From: TTA-H9 sp002071415
Lineage (GTDB): Bacteria > Bacteroidota > Bacteroidia > Bacteroidales > TTA-H9
Direction: 5' to 3'
DNA: 64,000 bases
Assembly (NCBI GenBank): GCA_035411425.1
Contig: DAONSX010000005.1
Coordinates: 1 to 64,000 of the forward strand
A model generated the notes under the pieces. That model worked only from the letters and a program-made list of their open reading frames with translations. It had not been told where the DNA came from and did not search any database. Both the position numbers and the translations under genes were made by a program. Shown one piece after another: positions 56,690-64,000 of this stretch (the first letter of the stretch is position 1; each line of letters opens with the position of its first letter).

Positions 56690-57562
56690 TTATTTCAGCA
56701 GCCTATAATTTCTATATTCGAATGGTCTCCAGCCGAAGATTTTTTCGATGATATAAAGAATTTTTGCCTTGAATCCGAAATTTTTCTGTGTAGGGTCGAA
56801 ATCAAATTTCCAATTCATGCTGCGAATGCGATCTTGCATTACTCGGGGATGAATTCCGCGAAATAAAGAAAGAGAATCGATCTGTGAATAATCGAAGAAA
56901 TCGTTCGAAGTCAGGTGTGTTTTTATCCATTGGTCATCGTGCCAGAATCGGTGAAAGGCTTTTTGCCGCTTAGCCTGAACCTCTGGAGGTCTCACCCATC
57001 CATAATGGAAAATCGTACCTCCTGAATCTTTGACTTTTATCGGACGGTTGTCCCATCTAAAACCTTGAGCATCACGAAATGAATGAATTTTGGGCGAGTT
57101 TCTGACAATTCTCACTTCGTGCCTATACCACTTCCGTGAATCTCCTATATAATCGTAGGATCCGTAAAAATGGAGATATCGGAACAAAAGCCCCTCCACG
57201 TTTCTATCGGATAAATTTTTCCGCATGTTTTCGTAAACTTTATCAAGATCATTTTCGTGCAGAATTTCATCGGCCTGAATATAAAAACACCAGTCAGTAT
57301 CAGGACTGATTTGCTGGAAAGCCTTATCGGTTTCCACGGCCAATACTCGCCCTCCCTGACGTAAGTTTTCATCCCAGATGCTTTGAAATATTCTGATTTT
57401 AGGTGAAGCTATTTGTTGAACCAATTCGAGCGTATTATCCTGGCTATTGCCAACACCTACAATAAACTCGTCGCATAGAGGTAAGATTGAAAGTATGGCT
57501 TCTACTACGGGATAGTCGAATTGTACGGCATTTCTGACAATGGTGAGTCCGCTGACTTTCAT
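56690..57562 (-). CDS. Family 2-like glycosyltransferase
   Basis: 290 residues. GT-A fold with N-terminal SGLTIVRNAVQFDYPVVEAI and the motif YIQADEILHENDL replacing the classic DXD. GVGNSQDNTLELV is the donor-binding segment. It probably adds a sugar to a cell-surface glycan; donor and acceptor are unknown. Its ATG (57562) overlaps the purB stop by 4 bases (ATGA type), so the two are translationally coupled although their jobs are unrelated. Confidence 0.82.
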   Translation of the reverse strand: MKVSGLTIVRNAVQFDYPVVEAILSILPLCDEFIVGVGNSQDNTLELVQQIASPKIRIFQSIWDENLRQGGRVLAVETDKAFQQISPDTDWCFYIQADEILHENDLDKVYENMRKNLSDRNVEGLLFRYLHFYGSYDYIGDSRKWYRHEVRIVRNSPKIHSFRDAQGFRWDNRPIKVKDSGGTIFHYGWVRPPEVQAKRQKAFHRFWHDDQWIKTHLTSNDFFDYSQIDSLSLFRGIHPRVMQDRIRSMNWKFDFDPTQKNFGFKAKILYIIEKIFGWRPFEYRNYRLLK

Positions 57563-58914
57563 TCGAATGAAATGATTCCGATATAGTTATGGGGAGTAAT
57601 TTGTCGCAGTTCGACTTTTACCGGTTCGGCTATTTCGAGCGAATCGATGAATTCCTTGATGGTCTGTTCATCGATGGGTTTCCCGGTACGGCTGAGTTTT
57701 TTCAAGGTTTCATAAGCATCAGGATATCCTTCGCGGCGTAATATGGTTTGAATGGCCTCGGTAATCACAGCCCAGTTGGTATCGAGGTCCTCCTTCAATT
57801 TTGTTTCGTTGGGATAAATCTTATCGAATCCCTTGAGGATGGAATGGTAAGCAATGAGTGAATGTGCCAGTGGAACGCCCAGATTTCGGGTAACTGTTGA
57901 ATCGGTGAGATCGCGCTGAAGCCGTGAGATTGGCAGTTTACGAGCCAGATGTTCAAATAGCGAATTGGCCAATCCCAAATTGCCTTCGGCATTTTCGAAA
58001 TCTATCGGATTGATTTTATGAGGCATGGTTGACGAGCCTACTTCCTGTTCATTTATTTTCTGAAGAAAATATCCCATCGAAATATACAACCAGAGATCAC
58101 GACATAAATCAATAAGTATTGTATTGATTCGGGCAAAATTATCGAAAAGAGAGGCCAGATCATCATAGTGTTCTATTTGTGTAGTGGTTTGCTGGCGTTC
58201 GAGCCCAAGAACATCATTCACGAAACTGTTGGCAAAAGTTATCCAGTCGATTTCGGGATAAGCCACCTTGTGGGCGTTAAGGTTACCGTTGGCGCCGCCG
58301 AATTTTGCAGAAATAGATTGATAATCGAGATGAGTGATTTGTTTTTCGAGTCGTTCGACAAATACAAAGATTTCTTTGCCCAGTGTGGTAGGTGAAGCTG
58401 GCTGACCGTGAGTGTGTGAAAGCATGGGAATGTTTTTCCAGCTTCGGGCTGCCGTATGTAGTTGAGATAAGATATCTATCAAAGGTTGTCTGATGACATT
58501 GGAAATGGCTTCTTTCAGAGCAAGAGGAAGAGCGGTATTGTTGATATCCTGAGAGGTAAGCCCAAAGTGAATGAATTCCTTATATTCGGCAAAACCCAAT
58601 CGGTCGAAAGTTTCTCTCAGGAAATATTCGAGAGCTTTTATATCGTGATTGGTGGTTTTTTCGATTTCCTTCACCCGTTCGGCATCTTTTTGATTGAAGT
58701 TCTGGTAAATTTTTCTCAGAGATTGGAATCCTGCCCTCGGAAAATTCTTGAGTGGAGACAAGGGTAGTCGGCAAAGTGCAATAAAATATTCTATTTCGAT
58801 TCTTGTCCGGTATTTTATCAGAGATAGTTCGCTGAAATAATTCGACAGAGGCCAGGTAATCCCTGCATATCGCCCATCTATGGGAGAAATATTTTCTAAA
58901 GGATTGCTAAACAC
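57559..58914 (-). CDS. purB: Adenylosuccinate lyase
   Basis: About 451 residues from GTG 58914 (reading FSNPLENISPIDGRYAG), a length that matches E. coli PurB (456). An extension upstream to 59088 has no homologous look. Fumarase/aspartase superfamily signature GSSTMPHKINPIDFENAEG, with catalytic His in MLSHTHGQPASPTTLGKE. It releases fumarate in two steps of purine synthesis. It leads a two-gene unit with the glycosyltransferase that overlaps its stop. Confidence 0.93.
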   Translation of the reverse strand: MFSNPLENISPIDGRYAGITWPLSNYFSELSLIKYRTRIEIEYFIALCRLPLSPLKNFPRAGFQSLRKIYQNFNQKDAERVKEIEKTTNHDIKALEYFLRETFDRLGFAEYKEFIHFGLTSQDINNTALPLALKEAISNVIRQPLIDILSQLHTAARSWKNIPMLSHTHGQPASPTTLGKEIFVFVERLEKQITHLDYQSISAKFGGANGNLNAHKVAYPEIDWITFANSFVNDVLGLERQQTTTQIEHYDDLASLFDNFARINTILIDLCRDLWLYISMGYFLQKINEQEVGSSTMPHKINPIDFENAEGNLGLANSLFEHLARKLPISRLQRDLTDSTVTRNLGVPLAHSLIAYHSILKGFDKIYPNETKLKEDLDTNWAVITEAIQTILRREGYPDAYETLKKLSRTGKPIDEQTIKEFIDSLEIAEPVKVELRQITPHNYIGIISFE

Positions 58915-59268
58915 TGTGTTTGCTTTTTGGTAAATTGAGAAGCAAAGTTCTATGAAAATTTTTAATTTATGATGGTAAAGCATCCCAATTGGGTTAAATA
59001 ATACATCGTTCTGCTTCAGTTCGTCTATCGTATCCCTTCGATGCAGATAATAGCTGGGAAAGATTATCCCTGAAGACCCTCTATGCAAAAATCATATACA
59101 AATTCAACTCGTGCTTTATCTATGGAAATGTTATGGCAAATGCTAAGGAATATCTATTCTTATTTTGTTTTTTTAGCTGACAAAACCTGGCATTATCCTG
59201 TGGTTGATCCTCAGATATAGGGTAGATTGGCTAATGAGGATGTTCAATATTCGAGGCATGCGATTTCA
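58915..59268. other. Spacer upstream of purB
   Basis: 354 bases with no supported gene. Short open reading on both strands (for example MEMLWQMLRNIYSYF, 32 codons, on the plus strand) is not convincing. No exact TAnnTTTG box for purB is visible. Confidence 0.4.
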
Positions 59269-59946
59269 TTAAAAGCTCTTTTGTTTTTTAACCGACCAAT
59301 AGAGTTTTCGCTCCAGTAGTTCTATCTTCCAGCCTGCATAATAACCTACGATAAGAAAGATGAATAGGAGAATAATAATTGGCCATGTATAGGAAGGATG
59401 GAGAATTTTTTGATTGATCAAAATCCACAACAAACCAATTGCCAATATAGTATTTCCTATAAGAGCAAAATATGGCTTTAACCCAAACAGGACGAAAGAA
59501 GCTATAAAAAATAGAGCCATAGAGGCTAAAATAAATGGCAATGAAGCTTCAGGACATAAGATGGCGGTTATGATTCCTCCCAAACTCGTCATAAAAATCC
59601 AGAGCAAGTTGAGATACTGAAAAAAATCGATATATAAATTTGTAAAAGTAATGAGAATAAAAAGCAGGGAAAAAGGCAAAAATATCTCGAAGCGAATGGC
59701 AAAAGCGTCGTTCATAAACTTACCGGTGAGTAAATAATCAATAAATTGCAGGAGGAGTATTCCTGAGGTTGAAATCAGCATCCATACTCGTACCCGTGTC
59801 AGAATATTTTTGTAATACTGGTTGGTAAACTCTTCTTCATCCTGCTTGCGTTGGAAATTCAGCCAGAGTGGTTGAACGGGCAAGCTCTCGACAGAGAAAA
59901 CCTTCTTAACGATAGAATCCCATTTATTCTTCCATTCTTTTTTCAT
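59269..59946 (-). CDS. Multi-pass membrane protein, possible sensor stub
   Basis: 225 residues. A 50-residue polar N-terminus is followed by about six hydrophobic helices and a short cytoplasmic tail AGWKIELLERKLYWSVKKQK. The layout of a membrane sensor ending in a basic, aromatic helix is what precedes cyclase, GGDEF or kinase domains in membrane-bound signalling proteins, but here the protein stops. Function unknown. Either a stand-alone membrane protein or a truncated sensor. Has its own -7 box at 60046-60053. Confidence 0.6.
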   Translation of the reverse strand: MKKEWKNKWDSIVKKVFSVESLPVQPLWLNFQRKQDEEEFTNQYYKNILTRVRVWMLISTSGILLLQFIDYLLTGKFMNDAFAIRFEIFLPFSLLFILITFTNLYIDFFQYLNLLWIFMTSLGGIITAILCPEASLPFILASMALFFIASFVLFGLKPYFALIGNTILAIGLLWILINQKILHPSYTWPIIILLFIFLIVGYYAGWKIELLERKLYWSVKKQKSF

Positions 59947-60045
59947 GATTTCTCTCTTTACATTTGATAAACGTTCAGACTGTATTTATGACCTGTGAGG
60001 TCTATCGGCTCTTGCAGCCCGCGGATATATCTAAGATATTTTGAA

Positions 60046-60053
60046 CAAAAATA
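60046..60053 (-). promoter_or_regulatory. -7 box for the membrane protein gene
   Basis: The minus strand reads TATTTTTG (TAnnTTTG), about 100 bases before the ATG at 59946. Confidence 0.4.
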
Positions 60054-60101
60054 TTATTTTTTTTTTCATTTCTCGCAACTTTCGTTGGAAATGTTAATTT
60101 T

Positions 60102-60377
60102 TCAATATCCATAAGCGACGCGGAAATCGTTATAACCAGACGGTAGGCATTCGGTAATATGAATATGAGTAACATAAGCCAGGGGAGGGCCTTCCCTGCA
60201 TTTTTCCAGAAATATTTCTATGTTTTGAGGGTCGCCTTCTGCTTCGATGTAAACTTTACCATCGGGAAGGTTTTTAATGATTCCTTTAATTCGAAGTTCC
60301 TGAGCTGCTCTAAAGATGTAGTACCTGAACCCTACTCCCTGAACTCGTCCTGAAATGGTGATTTGCAAGGCTGTCAT
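60102..60377 (-). CDS. acyP: Acylphosphatase
   Basis: 91 residues, full length. ISGRVQGVGFRYYIFRAA carries the catalytic R18 and the N36 in IKNLPDGKVYIEAEG completes the active site. It hydrolyses acyl phosphates such as carbamoyl phosphate and acetyl phosphate in the cytoplasm. A related copy lies at 63842-64000. It follows the DUF2779 gene on the same strand with a 59-base gap and may be on the same transcript. Confidence 0.94.
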   Translation of the reverse strand: MTALQITISGRVQGVGFRYYIFRAAQELRIKGIIKNLPDGKVYIEAEGDPQNIEIFLEKCREGPPLAYVTHIHITECLPSGYNDFRVAYGY

Positions 60378-60436
60378 TCTCTATGATCTGGTCGAATAAT
60401 GATAGCGAATAATCGAAATTTTGTTCAAGTTCATTG

Positions 60437-61873
60437 TTAATACTTTTTGGCTTCAATAGAATGATCTGTTTCGATGAAACCAGCAGCATACCTATACAAT
60501 TCTCTCAATAAAAATAATTGCATTTTCAAATGATTTTCGATCTCCCGGGAGTTGAATTTTCCCTTCGATGATTCACCCGACCAGGCTCTTATCGCCTCGT
60601 CATCGTTCATGGTTGTGATTTCGTCGTTGATAATTCCCAACTGTGAAGCAATATTTTCGGGTGTTTTTTCTTCGAGATAAAATGGCAGATAAAGATTTTC
60701 CGATTGAAAGACAGATTCGAGATTTAAGAATGGGAGATCGAATTCTACCTGATGGATGAGAAGCTCCATAGGTTTTCCCCAAAACACGAGTTGATCATCT
60801 TCAGTCAGAAAATTTCTGAGCAGGTTGATGATTTCCGAGAAGACTTGATACTGATTTTCGGAATCGCCCATGATAAGACTTCCATTTTCCTTCACGGCTA
60901 TCCAAGCTATAGGAAGAGGCTCGAAAGGACGCGTTCCTGCAAGCCGTGGCACTGCATTTTCGATGAACAGAATCTTCAAATAAACCTGATGTTTTTGAGG
61001 TTGCAATAATTTCTGCAATTCAGATGCCTTGTATATAGGCTTGCCATTTATCCTTGCTTCTACTTCAGTTTTCAGCAGTTCATTATCTAAACTATCCAAA
61101 GGGATTCGAGAAATAGAAGAATATCCTTCTGAGACAAGCCGAAAACGGGAGTGAATGTCGATGCTGTTGAGATAGAGTGGGCTGTCGGCTGGGATCGATT
61201 TCCAGCACAAGCCCATGAAATCGCAGGGGTAAGGTAAATAACAATGAGGTCCTATGGGAATTTCAGGTGATTTATCAGCATTAACCGCTGCTTTAGCTTC
61301 TGGAATCTTTAATTCGATAAAATTTTGTTGTTGAATAACTTCGGCAGTAACATCTTGAAAAACAAAAAAATCCTCTGGATGAATCTCACCTCCCTCATAA
61401 ATATAATTCTTGTTGACATGAAGAATAAAAGTCTGTGAAGGAGTATAACCCGCTCCACTGATGACATAATATTGCAATGCGGCATCGAGGATATATGTTT
61501 GTGAAATGTTCAACGATCCTTTCACCTCATACATTCGTATCTGTGAATCGTTCAACACGAGGATATCGGGGAGAACCCGTATGCCATCGTATTCGAAAAC
61601 AGCTTCGTAAAGAATTTTTGCTCCTCTGCGAATGAGTTCAGTGGTTTTAGCTGCTGCTTTGGCATAAGCCGCAGGATGTTTTGGAGAGCAATCTATGCCA
61701 CCAGGGAAAAGTTTCCAGGCTAATGAACCGATTTCATGACCCCGTTCGAATTTGTTTAGTTGACGTGCTTCGAGATGGTCTCTCAAAAATGGCCTGTTCT
61801 TGTTCAAATAAACCGATTTGAGACATTGTAATGCTCTGATAAATGTTGACTTCGATAATTCCGTTTTTGCCAT
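60437..61873 (-). CDS. DUF2779 protein: Cas4/RecB-like nuclease with a degenerate exonuclease half
   Basis: 478 residues. Residues 1-230 look like a Cas4/AddB-type iron-sulfur PD-(D/E)XK nuclease: C17, H46, E91, D103 (VLPDILV), E116-V-K118 (MYEVKGS), and a cysteine triad C211, C217, C223. Residues about 280-430 match DUF2779 (AGTRPFEPLPIAW), an RNase H-like exonuclease region. The usual D-F-E motif reads LFIEN and the late acidic positions near ENHLKMQL are also missing, so this half is probably inactive. An intact DEDDy exonuclease gene lies 17 bases upstream. The function is unknown; a repair, mobile-element or defence role is inference. Confidence 0.75.
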   Translation of the reverse strand: MAKTELSKSTFIRALQCLKSVYLNKNRPFLRDHLEARQLNKFERGHEIGSLAWKLFPGGIDCSPKHPAAYAKAAAKTTELIRRGAKILYEAVFEYDGIRVLPDILVLNDSQIRMYEVKGSLNISQTYILDAALQYYVISGAGYTPSQTFILHVNKNYIYEGGEIHPEDFFVFQDVTAEVIQQQNFIELKIPEAKAAVNADKSPEIPIGPHCYLPYPCDFMGLCWKSIPADSPLYLNSIDIHSRFRLVSEGYSSISRIPLDSLDNELLKTEVEARINGKPIYKASELQKLLQPQKHQVYLKILFIENAVPRLAGTRPFEPLPIAWIAVKENGSLIMGDSENQYQVFSEIINLLRNFLTEDDQLVFWGKPMELLIHQVEFDLPFLNLESVFQSENLYLPFYLEEKTPENIASQLGIINDEITTMNDDEAIRAWSGESSKGKFNSREIENHLKMQLFLLRELYRYAAGFIETDHSIEAKKY

Positions 61874-61890
61874 ATAATTGAGGTTTCGGG

Positions 61891-62589
61891 CTATTCGATA
61901 ATGACTATCTGGCCGTCGGCAGGAGCTGGCAAACCTTTGAATTTACAGTAAAGTCGCGCAACAGTAATTACATCCTTCTGGCAATACCGCACTATGCGTT
62001 TCAAATCGTTCGATTCATAATATACTATGGCTACCTGACTGCCGTCAATATCTTCCTTGGGTGAAGGAATGTCGAAGAGAGCCGCCAGAAGAGCGAGGCT
62101 GGTATAATGTTTATAATCGCCAAATTTCCACATCTCCATGGTATCTATGAAACTGGTTTCCCAGGGTTTTTTACCCGAATTGTCGAAAACATCTGGTAGC
62201 ATGATTCCATTTACTAGCATACGCCTTGAAATGTAAGGGAAATCGAACTCCTTGCCATTGTGAGCGGCAAGCAGATAGGGTTGAGTGCTGTTCATCCGTT
62301 CGAGCATGGTCTTGAAATCTTCGAGCATAATTTTCTCGTCGTCTCCATAAAACGATTTTATTCTAAAACAATCCTGATGAAAAAACCCGGTAGAGATGCA
62401 GATGATTTTTCCAAATTCGGCATAGATCCCAGCCCTGGGGTAGAGAGAACGAGCCGTGTCGTCAGGGAGATTCTTGATATGATTTGCTTTATGATTCCAT
62501 AAAACTCTGAAATGTTCAGGCATTGCGTCATAGTCTGGCCATCGAGGCACAGTCTCGATATCCAGAAAAAGAATTTTATCGGCTATCAC
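61891..62589 (-). CDS. DEDDy 3'-5' exonuclease of the PolB-like type (PF10108)
   Basis: 232 residues. All four catalytic acids and the tyrosine are present: D10 and E12 in FLDIETVP, D116 in HNGKEFDFPY, and Y202-x3-D206 in RYCQKDV. It resembles the proofreading exonuclease of family B DNA polymerases without any polymerase. It starts at GTG 62589; an ATG start would remove the DIE motif. It lies 17 bases upstream of the DUF2779 gene in one transcript. Substrate (DNA or RNA) unknown. Confidence 0.85.
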   Translation of the reverse strand: MIADKILFLDIETVPRWPDYDAMPEHFRVLWNHKANHIKNLPDDTARSLYPRAGIYAEFGKIICISTGFFHQDCFRIKSFYGDDEKIMLEDFKTMLERMNSTQPYLLAAHNGKEFDFPYISRRMLVNGIMLPDVFDNSGKKPWETSFIDTMEMWKFGDYKHYTSLALLAALFDIPSPKEDIDGSQVAIVYYESNDLKRIVRYCQKDVITVARLYCKFKGLPAPADGQIVIIE

Positions 62590-62655
62590 TTGAATGAAAT
62601 TTTATGGGAATAAAATTACAGCATTTTGATGAATTTTTACCTCATAAAAGCAGCC

Positions 62656-62663
62656 TATCTTTG
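62656..62663 (+). promoter_or_regulatory. -7 box for mnmD-NUDIX
   Basis: TATCTTTG fits TAnnTTTG. It lies inside the longer mnmD ORF form and 34 bases before ATG 62698, ruling out the starts at 62626 and, probably, 62668. Confidence 0.65.
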
Positions 62664-62697
62664 TAATATGAGTATCTATGATTCGAATAAGATTTTT

Positions 62698-63366
62698 ATG
62701 ACTGAGGTCGTTGTTACTGAAGATGGTTCACCTACATTATGGATAGAGGAGTACTCAGAACCTTACCATTCCTTGCATGGAGCCGTGCAGGAAGCGATGC
62801 ACGTTTTCATTCATACAGGCCTTGGAAGTATAGCATCGGCAAGGCAAACTATACATATATTAGAAGTTGGATTTGGTACAGGCCTTAATGCACTGTTAAC
62901 TTGGGACTATGCTCAACTTCATAAATTGCCTGTTTCTTATACTGGAACCGATCCTTTCCTTCCGCCTCCTTCCTTACTTAAAGGGCTAAATTATCCTGTT
63001 TATTGTCGATCTCCCTATGCAGAACAAGCTTATGCGAAAATATTGTCTTCTTTCGATGGTTCTCGAGTAATAAAGATAGATGAATTATTTTCGTTGCAGG
63101 TGATTCAGGAAGATTTCCGGAAGATTTCTTATCCCGATGAATCTTATGATTGCGTATTTTTCGATGCCTTTCGGCCTGAAATTGTCCCTGAATTATGGGA
63201 AAAGCAAGCCATGCAATTTTTGTACAATGCCTTGTCAAGGGGTGGAATTCTGGTTACTTACAGCACCAAGGGACAAGTGAGAAGGAATTTGAGTGCATGT
63301 GGATTTTTAGTGGAAAAAGTTCCGGGGCCACCGGGAAAAAGAGAAATAACACTGGCAAGAAAATGA
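62698..63366 (+). CDS. mnmD: MnmD-type tRNA 5-methylaminomethyl-2-thiouridine methyltransferase
   Basis: About 222 residues from ATG 62698 (MTEVVVTEDGSPTLW), set by the promoter at 62656. SAM-binding fold with ILEVGFGTGLNALLTW and the D in YDCVFFDAFRPEIVPELW, plus the late SRGGILVTYSTKGQVRRNL segment. It carries out the last methylation of mnm5s2U34 in tRNA wobble positions, here without the oxidase domain found in MnmC. It overlaps the NUDIX gene by 4 bases. Confidence 0.92.
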   Translation: MTEVVVTEDGSPTLWIEEYSEPYHSLHGAVQEAMHVFIHTGLGSIASARQTIHILEVGFGTGLNALLTWDYAQLHKLPVSYTGTDPFLPPPSLLKGLNYPVYCRSPYAEQAYAKILSSFDGSRVIKIDELFSLQVIQEDFRKISYPDESYDCVFFDAFRPEIVPELWEKQAMQFLYNALSRGGILVTYSTKGQVRRNLSACGFLVEKVPGPPGKREITLARK

Positions 63367-63845
63367 GGAAGAATTTTTCTGCTCGATCTATACAGCAGTT
63401 TAACGTGAGGGTGTATGGAATTTACATGAATGCCACTTCTGTTTTGGTTACCGACGAATTTTGCCTCGGCATGAGGATGACTAAGTTTCCGGGTGGTGGG
63501 CTCGAATTTGGTGAAGGAACCCTCGATGGCCTCCGCCGCGAAATTAAAGAAGAACTCCATCAGGAGCCTGTCATTCTAAAGCATTTTTATACTACCGATT
63601 TCTTCCAGCGTACTTTGCTGGTAGAACCGCCTTCACAGCTTCTTTCCATTTATTATCTCATCGATTTACCTTTCCCCCGGAAAATTTCTCTTGTAGATAA
63701 ACCTTTTGATTTTTCTGTTGAACAAGAGGGAGCCCAAACTTTCAGAATGCTAAACCTGCATGAGTCTGACGAGGTGATGACTTTTCCTATAGATCGTCAT
63801 GTTTGGAAGCTCTTGCAGAAAACCTTTTTGCAAGAATTACCTTAG
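63363..63845 (+). CDS. NUDIX hydrolase
   Basis: 160 residues from ATG 63363, which overlaps the mnmD TGA (ATGA). The Nudix box reads GGLEFGEGTLDGLRREIKEE, with the E-rich REIKEEL core; the later G is replaced by H. A 40-residue N-terminus (VRVYGIYMNATSVLVTDE) is the usual beta sheet. It hydrolyses a nucleoside diphosphate linked to X; substrate unknown. Coupled to mnmD in one transcript. Its stop TAG overlaps the stop of the opposing acylphosphatase. Confidence 0.88.
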   Translation: MRKNFSARSIQQFNVRVYGIYMNATSVLVTDEFCLGMRMTKFPGGGLEFGEGTLDGLRREIKEELHQEPVILKHFYTTDFFQRTLLVEPPSQLLSIYYLIDLPFPRKISLVDKPFDFSVEQEGAQTFRMLNLHESDEVMTFPIDRHVWKLLQKTFLQELP

Positions 63846-64000
63846 CGATGTTGAATATCGAAAGTGCTGTAGCCTTTCACTTCTCCTTCGGTAACTTCTA
63901 CCCTTAGAATGTTGACTCCCAGTGGTCCTTTTTTACACCATTCTAAAAATTTTTCCAGATTGGTTTTTTCTCCTTCAGCTTCGATAAATACACTGTTATT
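63842..64000 (-). CDS. Second acylphosphatase, C-terminal part (runs off the window)
   Basis: The minus strand reads NNSVFIEAEGEKTNLEKFLE, then WCKKGPLGVNILRVEV and YSTFDIQHR before TAA at 63844-63842. This matches the C-terminal half of acylphosphatase, including the VFIEAEG strand. The active-site arginine would lie to the right of the window. It is a diverged paralog of the copy at 60102-60377. Its stop overlaps the NUDIX stop by 2 bases on the opposite strand. Confidence 0.85.
   Translation of the reverse strand, partial: NNSVFIEAEGEKTNLEKFLEWCKKGPLGVNILRVEVTEGEVKGYSTFDIQHR

Overview
The window looks like a scaffold from an anaerobic member of the Bacteroidota, probably near the Bacteroidales. 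The sequence is AT-rich. Many genes are preceded by the Bacteroidota -7 element TAnnTTTG and almost none by a Shine-Dalgarno. Three ORFs end in type IX secretion (T9SS) sorting domains, and there is a TonB-dependent outer-membrane protein, a DUF2723 protein, a DUF5606 protein and a DUF5723-like porin. A run of exactly 100 N at 8199-8298 marks a scaffold join, flanked by the same 55 bases on both sides, so it is probably a false gap. Species-level identity cannot be read from the sequence.

Left end (1-5.4 kb) is accessory and partly decayed: an inverted-repeat-rich intergenic element, two broken T9SS-secreted protein genes (one with a one-base frameshift, one with two in-frame TGA codons), an IS3-type transposase remnant, then an intact N-acetyl-sugar amidotransferase paired with a metallo-beta-lactamase-fold hydrolase. 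From 5.5 kb on the content is mostly core: a thioredoxin-like lipoprotein, CysH, DUF2723 protein, tRNA-Gln, a kinase-RapZ fusion with a MurU-like nucleotidyltransferase, AddB, a Memo-AMMECR1 fusion, SerC, a SIMPL protein, a YbdG-type MscS channel, a four-gene 2-oxoacid:ferredoxin oxidoreductase operon, CCA-adding enzyme, a TonB-type receptor, a serine hydrolase, ValS and a phosphohexomutase.

The right half holds tRNA-Thr, an etfB-etfA-acyl-CoA dehydrogenase operon, PpsR, SmpB, carbamate kinase plus ornithine carbamoyltransferase, a secreted C10 protease, a pyridoxal-kinase-like protein, YifB/ComM, SucD, PyrD-PyrK, an IS110 remnant, a glycosyltransferase overlapping purB, a membrane protein, acylphosphatase, a nuclease pair (DEDDy exonuclease plus DUF2779 protein), MnmD-NUDIX, and the end of a second acylphosphatase running off the window.

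Metabolically, the ferredoxin-linked oxidoreductase, Etf/acyl-CoA dehydrogenase, NAD-type PyrD/PyrK, PpsR and carbamate kinase/OTC fit a fermentative anaerobe that degrades amino acids or peptides; this is inference. The most interesting items are (1) the DEDDy exonuclease encoded next to a DUF2779 protein whose Cas4-like nuclease half is intact but whose own exonuclease half looks catalytically dead; (2) an AmgK-like kinase fused to a RapZ C-terminal domain beside a MurU-like gene, pointing to sensor-coupled cell-wall sugar recycling; (3) a Memo-AMMECR1 fusion with a lipoprotein signal, implying an exported version of a normally cytoplasmic system; and (4) an almost intact secreted-protein ORF interrupted only by two TGA codons.
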